64,000 bases of DNA from Rutidosis leptorrhynchoides (lineage: Eukaryota; Streptophyta; Magnoliopsida; Asterales; Asteraceae), in the NCBI RefSeq assembly GCF_046630445.1, contig NC_092340.1, positions 35,796,001 through 35,860,000 of the forward strand, in the 5' to 3' direction. This document shows positions 10,759 through 23,037 of the stretch, piece after piece. The notes under the pieces were generated by a model, which was given only the letters and a program-made list of their open reading frames with translations, searched no databases and was not told where the DNA came from. Position 1 is the first letter of the stretch. Every line of letters starts with the position of its first letter. Both the position numbers and the translations under genes were made by a program.

Positions 10759-11397
10759 ATGTATACTCATGTGTGTGTGTTTTTTTAACTTGAAATGAAA
10801 CTCTTAAATTTTAGCCAAAAGTCAGAGGCGTGACCACAATCACATCTTGGATTTTTTTTAAAAAAAAGAAAAAAGAAAAAAAGAATTTTAGTGATGTAAG
10901 ATAAAGAAAAGATTAAAATTTCCACACGAAGATTATTAATTTTATTTTAAATAGAATTGAAAGTGAGATTATTTACTTTCATATGTTAAATAAAATGCAC
11001 AAGTGATTTATGATCACATCACGTGGGTGAAATCTAACTACTTAAAACATATTGAGATAGACAAACCTACTAAAGTGGATGTTTGTCTATTAAAAAACGT
11101 TATTATTATTTTTAAATATTATTTTTTCTGAGTTTTATTCTAGATGAAAATGAAATGAAATTGACAAATACATTTGGTATTCCTAAGGAAGATAACTTTT
11201 AATTTTAGTCTATTTTCTTTCTAATTTTTACTTCTAAATTAAAAAAAATCCTACTTTTTTCCGTTTCATTTCTTTTCATTTCTTTCTTTCGTGATAAAAC
11301 TCGATAACAAAAATTGTAACCAACTGTAGTTGTACGTAGCACGTTAGCATTAAAGGTACACCCTGAAGTTATATTGAACTTAAATTACCAATGTTAC
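10759..11397. other. Intergenic, nothing recognised
   Basis: AT-rich sequence with homopolymer runs (10850-10890) between the copia element and the second LINE. No open frame, repeat pair or RNA gene is apparent. Confidence 0.6.
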
Positions 11398-11412
11398 ACT
11401 TTTGAGGTTATT
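11398..11412. repeat. LINE target-site duplication, left copy
   Basis: ACTTTTGAGGTTATT, 15 bp, is repeated exactly at 20960-20974 and frames the LINE. The boundary at the T-run could be off by a base or two. Confidence 0.85.
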
Positions 11413-11569
11413 TTTTTATTTTATTTTTTTTGAGAGGCCAAACAAATTTTATTGCAAAACAACGAACAATACACGAGAGCCTAGAGCAAAAGGTACTAGG
11501 CAAAACACGAAACGTTGCGAAGGGAGCAACGATGCTACTTACAGAAATAAAAAACCTACATAAACACAA

Positions 11570-13970
11570 TTACAAATTGAGGTATGAACTTGGATTACTA
11601 AGCCAAACGAGCCAATCTAGATTCTTCAATTTTGATCTTTTGAATATCCACTCGAAAGACATAACTTGAATTTCACACAATGCAACCGGACCGTTTGGAC
11701 AATTTCCTTTGAAGGTCTTGTTGTTTCGATTTTTCCATATGAAATATGCACAAACCCACTTTGTCGCTTGCCAAATCTTACTTCCACGAGATGATGCCGA
11801 TAAGTTGTTGTCTTCACTTGCAATCTCTAGTAGGCTATATGATGAAAAGCTACCAAGCCCCCACCATCTACACAACCTTTCCCAAATATCTAGAGCAAAC
11901 TTGCAAAAAATGATGGAGTGGTCAACCGATTCTAGGTCATCATCACATAGGGGGCAACGAATATTGTCAAGATCGATACCCCTTTTGTCGAGTTCGACCC
12001 GAACCGGTAACTGCTTTTTTAACGCCCTCCATATAAAGATTTCTATTTTTTTGGGGACAAAGTTGTTGCGGACAGTGGGGTTAGAAGAAGAAAACGAACC
12101 TAGCAACTTCTCATCAATAGCCGACGTGAGAGTCTTGATGTTGAACAGCCCATTCGAAGTTGAGCCGAGAGTCCAGCTCCATTTGTCCTCGCCATTGCTG
12201 TTGAGATTCAAAGATTGTAGCAGCTCGATGACTCGATCTAGCTCTCCTTTTGTGCGTCCCGTCGGTTCTCTCGACCAATTCCACGAGAAGACTAAACTCG
12301 AATCAATTTTTTTCACCCGGTCTTTAAGTGTAGCGCCTTTGTCTTGTTCTAATATGTAGAGTCTCGGGAACAAGTTAGAGAGCTTGCCCCCTCCACTCCA
12401 TTGCTCATGCCAAAACGAAGTTGTACCGCCTTCGCCTAAAGATTTCACGAACGAACTCTTGAAAGGAACCCGAAGATCATCCATCAAATCACCTGCAAAA
12501 AGAATGTTACGCCAAGAGCCTATTGTAGGTCGATGATGTGACTCACCTTCCAACAATAAACCCCCATTTGACCCATGAATGCTACGAATCACCTTGACCC
12601 ATAGGGAGTCGGTTTCGGTTAAGAACCTCCACCACCATTTCCCTAGTAAGGCAAGATTCTTCGCTTTTAAGGAACCGAAGTTTAACCCCCCGTTTTCGTA
12701 AGAAGTGATGACATTTTCCCATTTTACCCATGAAATTTTGCAAGTATCCGACCCACCCCCCCAAAAGAAATATCTCCTCACACTCTCGAGTAATTTAATC
12801 ACACTAGGTGGAGCGCGAAAGATCGAAAAGAAGTACAATGGGAGACTATTTAAGACCGACTTGATGAGAACTACCCGACCTCCAAATGACAACGAACGCA
12901 TTTTCCAACTCGAAAGACGCTTCTTGAACTTTTCAATTACCACATCCCAATCATTAATTTTATTCATTTTGGAACCGATTGGGAGCCCAAGATAAGTGCA
13001 AGGGAACGTGCCAACTCGACAACCCAGGAAACTAGCTACAAATTTGGTTTCTGTCTCATCAACTCCAATACCAAACACACTACTTTTTTGAAAGTTGACC
13101 CTCAAACCCGAAGCGAGCTCGAAGCACTTTAAAAGTTTCCCAAGGTTAATAATATTCGTCCGATCCCATTCCCCGAAAAAAATTGTGTCATCCGCGTATT
13201 GAAGGTGCGACACCAAAACTTTTTCACTTCCAACCTCAACCCCTTTGAACAACCCTTTTTCCACGGCTAATTTTGTAAGAATATTTAGTCCTTCGGCCGC
13301 AAGGATGAAAAGAAAGGGAGAAAGAGGATCTCCTTGCCTAACTCCCTTACTTATCGGGAATTCACGAGTGGGGGATCCATTGATAAGTATGGAGATTGAA
13401 CTTGATTTAAGGCAACATTCAATCCACCTTCTCCATTTTTCCCCGAATCCCATACACTTCATGACGTCTAGCAAAAAACACCAGTTGATACTATCGAAGG
13501 CTTTCTCGAAGTCTACTTTGAAGATAATACCTTTTTTGCGGTTAACTTTCAAGTAATCAATAGTTTCATTAGCAATTAAGACGCCATCAAGGATGTAGCG
13601 CCCTTTTAGGAAGGCACTTTGTTCATGACCTACGAGTTTAGGAATTACTTTGCGAAGCCGGTTGGAGAGGATTTTCGAGACAATTTTATAATAGCTCCCG
13701 ATTAGGCTAATCGGGCGAAACTCACCGAGGCACTGTGGATTAGGAATTTTCGGGATAAGAGTAACGAAAGAAGCGTTACATCCCCTTGAGATTTCACCAT
13801 TTTTCCAAAACCAATTGATTGCTTCAATGAGGTCACACTTGATTATATCCCAAATTTTTTTATAGAATCTAAGATTAAAACCGTCCGGTCCGGGCGCCTT
13901 GTTACTACCACAATCACGAATAGCCTCTAGGATTTCGGTTTCTGTAAATGCCACTTCAAGGTCAGAGGCC
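11570..13970 (-). pseudogene. LINE ORF2, reverse transcriptase to C-terminus (part 2 of split ORF2)
   Basis: An open minus-strand frame continuing the endonuclease part at 17246-18532 across the solo LTR. RT motifs are in order: SNKAPGPDGFNLRFYKK, FRPISLIGSYYKI, FKVDFEKAFDSINW, GVRQGDPLSPFLF, and YADD near 13190-13205. The zf-RVT region has FIWRALKKQLPVRVELDKRG, then CPLCDDDLESVDHSIIFC. It ends with SNPSSYLNL and a stop at 11570. No break is seen in this segment; the reading frame at the insertion point is in phase with the upstream piece once the LTR and one TSD copy are discounted. Confidence 0.9.
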
Positions 13971-13975
13971 TCAAT

Positions 13976-16900
13976 TGAAATGTCCCGTTCTTATTGATTA
14001 AAAACGTTCCATATTAATTGATTTCGTTGCGAGGTTTTGACCTCTATATGAGACGTTTTTCAAAGACTGCATTCATTTTTAAAACAAATCATAACCTTTA
14101 TTTCATAAATAAAGGTTTAAAAAGCTTTACGTAGATTATCAAATAATGATAATCTAAAATATCCTGTTTACACACGACCATTACATAATGGTTTACAATA
14201 CAAATATGTTACATCGAAATCAGTTTCTTGAATGCAGTTTTTACACAATATCATACAAACATGGACTCCAAATCTTGTCCTTATTTTAGTATGCAACAGC
14301 GGAAGCTCTTAGTATTCACCTGAGAATAAACATGCTTTAAACGTCAACAAAAATGTTGGTGAGTTATAGGTTTAACCTATATATATTAAATCGTAACAAT
14401 AGACCACAAGATTTCATATTTCAATACACATCCCATACATAGAGATAAAAATCATTCATATGGTGAACACCTGGTAACCGACATTAACAAGATGCATATA
14501 TAAGAATATCCCCATCATTCCGGGACACCCTTCGGATATGATATAAATTTCGAAGTACTAAAGCATCCGGTACTTTTGATGGGGCTTGTTGGGCCCAATA
14601 GATCTATCTTTAGGATTCGCGTCAATTAGGGTGTCTGTTCCCTAATTCTTAGATTACCAGACTTAATAAAAAGGGGCATATTCGATTTCGATAATTCAAC
14701 CATAGAATGTAGTTTCACATACTTGTGTCTATTTTGTAAATCATTTATAAAACCTGCATGTATTCTCATCCCAAAAATATTAGATTTTAAAAGTGGGACT
14801 ATAACTCACTTTCACGGGTTTTTACTTCGTCGGGAAGTAAGACTTGGCCACTGGTTGATTCACGAACCTATAACAATATATGCATATATATCAAAGTATG
14901 TTCAAAATATATTTACAACACTTTTAATATATTTTGATATTTTAAGTTTATTAAGTCAGCTGTCCTCGTTAGTAACCTACAACTAGTTGTCCACAGTTAG
15001 ATGTACAGAAATAAATCGATAAATATTATCTTGAATAAATCCACGACCCAGTGTATACCTATCTCAGTATTGATCACAACTCAAACTATATATATTTTGG
15101 AATCAACCTCAACCCTGTATAGCTAACTCCAACATTCACATATAGAGTGTCTATGGTTGTTCCAAAATATATATAGATGTGTCGACATGATAGGTCGAAA
15201 CATTGTATACGTGTCTATGGTATCTCAAGATTACATAATATACAATACAAGTTGATTAAGTTATGGTTGAAATAGATTTGTTACCAATTTTCACGTAGCT
15301 AAAATGAGAAAAATTATCCAATCTTGTTTTACCCATAACTTCTTCATTTTAAATCCGTTTTGAGTGAATCAATTTGCTATGGTTTTATATTGAACTCTAT
15401 TTTATGAATCTAAACATAAAAAGTATAGATTTATAGTCGGAAAAATAAGTTACAAGTTGTTTTTGTAAAGGTAGTCATTTCAGTGGAAAGAACGACGTCT
15501 AGATGACCATTTTAGAAAACATACTTCCACTTTGAGTTTAACCATAATTTTTGGATATAGTTTCATGTTCATAATAAAAATCATTTTCCCAGAATAACAA
15601 CTTTTAAATCAAAGTTTATCATAGTTTTTTAATTAACTAACCCAAAACAGCCCGCGGTGTTACTACGACGGCGTAAATCCGGTTTTACGGTGTTTTTCGT
15701 GTTTCCAGGTTTTAAATCATTAAGTTAGCATATCATATAGATATAGAACATGTGTTTAGTTGATTTTAAAAGTCAAGTTAGAAGGATTAACTTTTATTTG
15801 CGAACAAGTTTAGAATTAACTAAACTATGTTCTAGTGATTACAAGTTTAAACCTTCGAATAAGATAGCTTTATATGTATGAATCGAATGATGTTATGAAC
15901 ATCATTACTACCTCAAGTTCCTTGGATAAACCTACTGAAAATGAGAAAAATAGATCTAGCTTCAAAGGATCCTTATATGGCTTGAAAGTTCTTGAAGCAG
16001 AATCATGACACGAAAACAATTTCAAGTAAGATTTCCACTCGAAATAAGATTGTTATAGTTATAGAAATTGAATTAAAGTTTGAATATGATTATTACCTTG
16101 TATTAGAAAGATAACCTACTGTAAGTAACAAAAGGTTTCTTGATCTTGGATGATTACTTGGAATGGATTTAGAAAACTTGGAAGTAAACTTGCAATCTTG
16201 GAAGTATTCTTGATTTTATGAAACTAGAACTTTTGGAATTTATGAAGAACACTTAGAACTTGAAGATAGAACTTGAGAGAGATCAATTAGATGAAGAAAA
16301 TTGAAGAATGAAAGTGTTTGTAGGTGTTTTTGGTCGTTGGTGTATGGATTAGATATAAAGGATATGTAATTTTATTTTCATGTAAATAAGTCATGAATGA
16401 TTACTCATATTTTTGTAATTTTATGAGATATTTCATGCTAGTTTCCAAATGATGGTTCCCACATGTGTTAGGTGACTCACATAGGCAGCTAAGAGCTGAT
16501 CATTGGAGTGTATATACCAATAGTACATACATCTAAAAGCTGTGTATTATACGAGTACGAATACGGGTGCATACGAGTAGAATTGTTGATGAAACTGAAC
16601 GAGGATGTAATTGTAAGCATTTTTGTTAAGTAGAAGTATTTTGATAAGTGTCTTGAAGTCTTTCAAAAGTGTATGAATACATATTAAAACACTACATGTA
16701 TATACATTTTAACTGAGTCGTTAAGTCATCGTTAGTCGTTACATGTAAATGTTGTTTTGAAACCTTTAGGTTAACGATCTTGTTGAATGTTGTTAACCCA
16801 TTGTTTATTATAACAAATGAGATGTTAAATTGTTATATTATCATGATATTATGATATATAATATATCTTAGTATGATATATATACAGGTAAATGTCGTTA

Positions 16901-17240
16901 CAACGATAATCGTTACATATATGTCTCGTTTCAAAATCATTAAGTTAGTAGTCTTGTTTTTACATATGTAGTTCATTGTTAATATACTTAATGATATGTT
17001 TACTTATCATAATATCATGTTAACTATATATATAACCATATATATGTCATCATATAGTTTTTACAAGTTTTAACGTTCGTGAATCACCGGTCAACTTGGG
17101 TGGTCAATTGTCTATATGAAACCTATTTCAATTAATCAAGTCTTAACAAGTTTGATTGCTTAACATGTTGGAAACACTTAATAATGTAAATAACAATTTC
17201 ATTTAATATATATAAACATGGAAAAGTTCGGGTCACTACA
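13976..17240 (-). mobile_element. Solo LTR of the Tekay-like Ty3 family
   Basis: A 3265-bp sequence starts TGAAATGTCCCGTTC and ends TTCGGGTCACTACA. TCAAT flanks it on both sides (13971-13975 and 17241-17245). The same sequence forms the LTR at 38211-61982, where it adjoins a Ty3 pol, and the solo LTR at 39991-60253. No internal region is present, so this is the product of LTR-LTR recombination after insertion into LINE ORF2. The orientation is inferred from the 38211-61982 copy. I see no coding; an AT-rich 3' half holds repeated ATGATATAT-type motifs. Confidence 0.93.
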
Positions 17241-17245
17241 TCAAT

Positions 17246-18532
17246 TGTGAAAATGGAGGGGTATTGTAGATCTTCTAGAGAAGGCCGAAGCAAATCAGCT
17301 TCATGGAATAAATTGCTGAAATGTGACCAAGCTTCGTCTTTAATATCTTTGGGATTTTCACTCCATACATTGTTGATCATAAGGCCTCTGATGTTGGACT
17401 TGTTTAGATTGTTTCGAATAATGCCATGAAAGAACTTGGTATTCTCGTCTCCGTCTACCGCCCATCGGACACGGGCCTTTTGCTTTAACATACGCTTCTT
17501 TTGCCTGTCCTTCTCGACCCACAGTTTTCTAGCCTCGTTTCATTGTGCAGTTTCTGCATCATTTAACGGTTGTACTTCAGCCTTTAGTTCGAAGGTTAAA
17601 GCTTTTGATTTATGAGCATCAATTTCAGTGTCAAGGTTCCCGAACTTCTGTTTGCTCCATGATTTAAGTACATCTTTTAGTCGTCTGAGTTTCTTAAAGA
17701 ACCTGCAGTCTTTTCAAAGCATGTGCTCACATTCCTCAGACCACGATTGGGATACAACATCTTTAAACTCCGGGTCGTCCATCCAAAAATCAAAGATCTT
17801 GAAGGGTTTTGGCCCAAAATCTTTGTCATCATCCTTTAATAAAACCGGGCAATGATCGGAGGTTAGCCTTTCCATAGCCACTACAGAAAGATTGCCCCAT
17901 AACGATATGAAGTTTTGCGAAACTAGGAACCTGTCAATTTTACTGAACTTGATGCCATTATCACAAACCCTTGTAAACTTTCTTCCACCCATATGAATGT
18001 CAACCAAGTTGTTATTCAAGATGAAGCTATTGAATCGTCTAGCTCGATTTTCATCAAAAACACAATTCAATCTCTCCGTCTCGTCTCTAACTTCGTTGAA
18101 ATCGCCACACAATACCCATGCCTCTTGCGGATCATTTTCAATTAGTGCAGAAAGTGAGTTCCACAACAATTGTTTCTTTGTATCATCGTGTGGCCCGTAC
18201 ACATTCACAACGTTAAGCTTTTCACCCGAAGATTTCCATGTACCTCGAACACCAATAACACGATCAAAAATAATCACATCGTAAGCATCAAAAAGAGTTG
18301 TGTCCCAGATTAATAGTTGCCCCCCCGACAGTCCTACCATGGGTTGTTGAATGAATTCACAATCAACCGATCCCCAGAAAGTTTGTATCCACGAAAGATT
18401 CATAGGGTGGAGTTTAGTTTCTTGAAGAGCGAGGAAATTTGGTTTTTCTTTTAAAATTAGCCTCTTAGTGGGACCATATTTGGTATCCAACCCCGACCCG
18501 AAAGCCCTAATATTGTAAGTAATAATCTTCAT
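17246..18532 (-). pseudogene. LINE ORF2, endonuclease and linker (part 1 of split ORF2)
   Basis: The start ATG at 18532-18530 begins MKIITYNIRAFG. Endonuclease motifs follow: FLALQETK, VLCGDFNEVRD, and TSDHCPVLLKDD. The linker is broken by two in-frame TGA codons, one just after SEECEHML near 17711 and one near 17540 after the motif AETAQ. Reading resumes with KARVRWAVDGDENTKFFH, then runs into the solo LTR at 17240. The start lies 44 nt past the ORF1 stop. Confidence 0.88.
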
Positions 18533-18576
18533 AATGAAAACAGTTAATGACGAAGTAAGATTAGGTAGGATATTAC

Positions 18577-20924
18577 CTAAACATCTGCAGGTTTCTTCTG
18601 GCACTTAAGCCCCAATTGACATCCATATTCATAGACACTTTTGGGATTTAAGGGGTTTGAAGTGCACGATTCGCCTTTTCGATGAGGATTATGAAGTTTC
18701 GAATTCAAAGGTACCTGTGAGGTATCTGTCTCATTCACACTGCAGCTGCTTGATCTAGTCGCATAGTTATTTTCACATGAAGTGCATCTAGATCTAAGAG
18801 GTTGTCCACCATTCTTACCTTTCCTGGCACTGTTCTTTAAATTCATAATTCTCGAAGAGGTCTTCCACTTGGTGAGGTTGGACCAGCAACAATCACGTTT
18901 AATAGGCTTAACCCCAGATGCTCCATTCGTTTGCTCAGAAGCATAGGTCAATGCTTTGTTTTTCTTCTGACTTTTGGTTGAATTGATATTAGGTCTTGTT
19001 GAGTGAACAGATGCCGATTTAGTCCCAGCAGAAATATTGTTCCGCTTATTTGAAGGCCTATTAGAAGTTTGGGTTTGGTTATCCATATTTAACGGCCCAC
19101 CATTAGATTTGCCCAACTTGCTGGAAGGCCCATTTTCAGTTGGGCTTGAGATTGGGTTCATCTTTGCTTGGGCCATCATATTTGGAGATGAAGGGGGTCC
19201 AGTAGCAACCGAATTTTCATCCATATCCTTCCCATGCTCACTATGGATTTCATTGGAGGTAGGGTTATGTTTATTGCTGTTTAGGTTATCGAGTGACTCT
19301 GGAATATGGCTGTGGGTCCCTTGCAAGCCGTCATCATCATTATCATTTGTTTCTAGGACCTTGGAAGTTGGAGTGTCTCTTTCTCCCATAACCATAACAT
19401 CATTAATGTCCTCGAATAATCCCCCCAATCCAACACATCCAGACTCTTCATCTTCGTGTACATGAGAATTCACCGGATTCCGGTTATCATCATCAGAATC
19501 ATTATTCGCGTCCTGGGATTTATTTCCATCATTATTTGGATCAAGTTCACCATGCTCAGGATTGGGGTTGAGAAAATTATCATCATCATCTTCATCAGAA
19601 ACATCGAATGTGTCGTCCACGAAGTCATCATCTTCATCGCTAATATTCTTGTCTTGATCTTCGACAAACCTACTTGAATTTGCAGGACTAAAGTCGACCT
19701 GCACTTTTCTCTGAAGGTCTTCTCTGATAGACACATAACATAACGTTTCACCATCCATTAGTTTAACCGAACCATCATAATGGACTGTTGGACTTCTAGA
19801 GTAGATTAGGACACTAGCTTTGTTTAGATTTTGATTTTCATCCAATAGACTACAGTTGTCCATATCAAGAATTTTTCCCCACCATCCGGCAATTTTCTTG
19901 AAGTTGGACTCATTCCATGAGGTGACTGGGACTCCAACGATGTCAATCCATAACAGCTTACCCGGGGATCTGATAGGCACATCCTGAAGAATACTCACTT
20001 TATCACACCATTTGAAGATAGCATGGTTTGAATTTGAGACAATTGCATTAGCTGCTGTAGGACCTTCACAAATTATGAGCATAACCATGCCACCAAGATA
20101 TTTTAGTGTGAATTTTGTTAAACCCTCAGCTTTGCATAGATCTTCGAATTGACAGAAGAGATCTAGGCTTTTTAATTCACACCAGATTGATTTTCCGAAT
20201 AAGAACATGTTTCTTTCATGTACTTTGATGAGCCTTTCGTCTGCATACTTCATGGTGTCTGCATTAACTCCCAAATTCACATTCTCAGTGGTACTCTTAT
20301 GCTTCTGCTTGATATTTTCATGTCTTTTAGAGAGTTTATCTCTGAGATCTTCGCCGTCATCTCTCTTCTGATTCAGTATATCCCTAAGATCCACCCCGTC
20401 ATCTCTCTTATGTTCAGTCTATTCCTTAGGTCTTGTTGTTGACCTTTCGCAACGTCACAAAAGTTTCTATTATCCCTGAAAGCATCACCCACCGGTTGTC
20501 GATAGTAGGTGTGGTTACAATTTTCTCTTACTTTGAAGTGTTGCCCCTTATCTTCACGATTCTTTGCTTTAAAGATTTTTATCATCGATCCATCTAACAG
20601 GATTTTTTCCAATCTGCTTAGAAGCTCATCGGCCTGGTTGACGTTTGCAAAGCGAACGAAACCAAACCTGCAGCCGTTCTTCAACCTCTTACCGGCCACA
20701 TACACGTCGCGAAGGTCTCCGTATGGCTTGAATGTTCGCCACAACTCAGTGATTCTCCAATTATCCGGAAAGTTAAAAAACATGAACGATGTTAGTTGAA
20801 TGCCGAATAGTTTCAGAAGTCGCTCTTGGTGTCCCCCATTGGACCTGTTCCGATCTGCTCTTGCTCCACCTCTCTCACTCTCAATCCATGCTTTCTCTCT
20901 CCTCACACACTCTCTCTCACACAC
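18577..20924 (-). pseudogene. LINE ORF1 with RRM, frameshifted
   Basis: The first frame (20924-20373) holds an RNA-recognition motif: RNP2 FMFFNF and RNP1 CRFGFVRF, followed by a basic stretch. This type of ORF1 is known from plant LINEs with an RRM. The frame then shifts near 20375-20394, inside a short direct duplication (CCGTCATCTCTCTT occurs twice), to the second frame, 20394-18577. That part has a globular stretch (ILIDVP-like, LLWIDIVGVPVTSWNESNF), a long acidic linker (SDEDDDFVDDTF), then RDCCW, a CTSC motif and the C-terminal YGCQLGLKCQKK. ORF1 binds the LINE RNA. I find no convincing in-frame ATG at the 5' end; a GT/GA-rich run at 20880-20930 may have slipped. Confidence 0.82.
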
Positions 20925-20959
20925 TCACCCATTTTTTTTTCAACAATGAGATTACAGTT

Positions 20960-20974
20960 ACTTTTGAGGTTATT
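20960..20974. repeat. LINE target-site duplication, right copy
   Basis: Exact match to 11398-11412. Confidence 0.85.
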
Positions 20975-21360
20975 ACTGTTACTGTATAATTTATAAGCTA
21001 GACAAATTTATTGGTACTTTTGATTATTGGTGGGGTTTATTTTATGAAAGAGTACGTACATGTTTATTGGTTCAGGAATAAATGATATATTTGAAATAGT
21101 GGACAAGAAAAGTGTTGTAAAATCTTGAAGCTTGATTTTTATGGTTACAGAAGTAATGCCCACAAAATCACATGGTAACACAATAAGAAAGAAAGTGATG
21201 AGTAAATAAATAATTTTTTTTTTTCATGTTATTTGGAGTGGAACTTTTTTACCCTAGTAGTTATCTAGTGACCGTTTCTAAATTGAATTAGGTTCATCGA
21301 CTCAAAACATATATCACGGTTTATGTAAATAATAAATAAATTTAATTAATTAAATTACAA
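20975..21360. other. Intergenic, nothing recognised
   Basis: AT-rich sequence with no frame or repeat between the LINE and the foldback element. Confidence 0.6.
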
Positions 21361-21369
21361 TTATAATTT

Positions 21370-22140
21370 GGGGAATTGACTCAAATACACTTTTTAAAAA
21401 ACTTTTATAACAAAATACATTTTTTTTAAAAAAATTGTCAATTTACACCATCATGGCGACCAAGAGTTTGGTCGACCGCCATTATAACATGGTTGACTGC
21501 GTAGTCGACCAACTCTAACAAGGTGGTCGACCGGCCGTTACAAGGTGGTCGACCACTCTTATTCGCACAAAATTTTGGTCGACTACCATTATAACATGGT
21601 TGACTACGTAGTCGACCAACACTAACAAAGTGGTCGACCAACCATTACAAGGTGGTCGACCAAAATAAATATTTAGTACGCGTATGAGTTAAAAGCTGTC
21701 ACCAAATGAATATTACCTAGTACTCCGATAAAATAAATATTGCTTGGTGACTCACTCATCCAACAAATTGTGTCCATATTTACGTTTCAAGCTGATTGGA
21801 TGTCATCCACCAAATTTTTGGGATGTTTTTTTTCATCTTTTATTATTTTGGTCGACCACTTTATAATGGTTGGTCGACCACCTTGTTAGTGTTGGTCGAC
21901 TACGTAGTCAACCATGTTATAATGGTAGTCGATCAAATTTTTGTTCGAATAAGAGTGGTTGACCACATTGTAATAGTCGGTCGACCACCTTGTTAGCGTT
22001 GGTCGACTACGCAGTCAACCATATTATAATGGTGGTCGACCAAACTTTTGGTCGCCCTGATGGTGTAAATTGACAATTTTTTAAAAAAATATATATTTTG
22101 TTATAAAAGTTTAAAAAAAATGTATTTGAGTCAATTTCCC
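21370..22140. mobile_element. Mutator-like foldback element, non-autonomous
   Basis: Two inverted arms of about 300 bp (21370-~21670 and ~21840-22140) pair over their full length around a ~170-bp spacer. TTATAATTT, 9 bp, flanks both ends exactly (21361-21369 and 22141-22149); 9-bp duplications are the hallmark of Mutator-superfamily elements. The ends read GGGGAATTGACTCAAATAC and its complement. Each arm contains two tandem sub-units of about 120-130 bp rich in GGTCGACC. No transposase frame is present. Confidence 0.88.
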
Positions 22141-22245
22141 TTATAATTTCTCTATGCGTATTAATAACATATACCTTTGGCAGGTACATTCACTTTATAT
22201 AGAGTTATAAATTTTAACTATTAACTAAATACATCATAAATAAAG

Positions 22246-22378
22246 GGGTGGTGATATATACACAACCAATTTTTACAAATACACAACCAAACATGCTTTA
22301 CAGTGTTGTACAGTACAACACTGTAAAGCATGTTTAGTTGTGTATTTGTAAAAATTGGTTGCGTATATATCACTACTC
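22246..22378. mobile_element. 133-bp hairpin MITE
   Basis: The two halves are inverted copies with no loop, meeting near 22312 (TTGTACAGTACAA). Ends are GGGTGGTGATATA and its near-complement. TAAATAAAG, 9 bp, flanks both ends (22237-22245 and 22379-22387), suggesting a Mutator-type mobiliser. No coding. Confidence 0.87.
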
Positions 22379-22387
22379 TAAATAAAG

Positions 22388-23037
22388 TAGTTGATTCCTT
22401 TGTACCAGGTTATACGTGTAGAATTCAGAGTTAAGTTATCTTCAATCAGGTTACTATTCACCTGCCTATTTATTTAAGCCCATTTCATCTTTATATTATA
22501 AATCGCACGTTCCTTTTGGGCCCAGATTATCTCCGTAATTCAGTAGTATTTAACTTGTTCATAAATAAATATAATAGTACTCCGTAATGTGCTATGACAT
22601 GAATCCTAAACAATGTATTATTGAAACATGAAAAGGCTAAAACTTAAAACGTCATTTCTTAAAATCCATTTTATAAATAGCAAGATAATAATTTGATAAA
22701 AAGGGAAATGATCCATGATGTTATCATTACTTAAAGATGAATAATATTAGTGTAAATAAATTACTGTTTGTGTATGTGTACAAAAGTTAATTAATATGTA
22801 AATAAATAAAAAATTACGACAACGTTTTTTAAGTAAGCTAACGTTAACGTTATCTATGTTATTACCTCAATAAAATTAGATCATTTTTGTCTCTCCTCAT
22901 TTATCCACTTGAATTTTGCAACCTTAATTATCATATGAAGAACATATAGTTGATTGACGATTTAAATTGATTATACATTCCATCAAAAACATTAACAAGT
23001 GTATAACAATCCAACTAAAAAATTATGTACTCAACAA
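22388..23037. other. Intergenic, 3' of the RING-H2 gene
   Basis: AT-rich. It holds the 3' flank of the minus-strand gene at 23038-23544. I do not see a clear poly(A) signal or other feature. Confidence 0.5.

Larger units (their letters stand above)
11413..20959 (-). mobile_element. Near full-length L1-type LINE, split by a solo LTR
   Basis: The minus-strand order is ORF1 (20924-18577), ORF2 (18532-11570), a ~130-bp 3' UTR with AATAAA and an A-rich tail at 11413-11430. A 15-bp duplication flanks it (11398-11412 and 20960-20974). Leaving out the inserted solo LTR and one duplication copy, the LINE is about 6.3 kb, close to full length. ORF2 carries two nonsense codons and ORF1 one frameshift, so the copy is inactive by itself. 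Confidence 0.93.

Noticed and set aside
10759..11397. Search for a tRNA or other RNA gene in the intergenic stretches (also 20975-21360, 22388-23037, 37282-38210)
   Set aside because: No cloverleaf-type A and B boxes or other RNA signature could be recognised by eye.
11709..13556. Several plus-strand frames of 60-216 codons opposite LINE ORF2
   Set aside because: They are antisense shadows of the RT coding strand; the same pattern occurs opposite the other LINE copies.
15650..15690. GC patch in the Tekay-like LTRs as a further palindrome cassette
   Set aside because: CCCGCGGTG and CGACGGCG do not pair and the patch is not kept in the copy at 39900.
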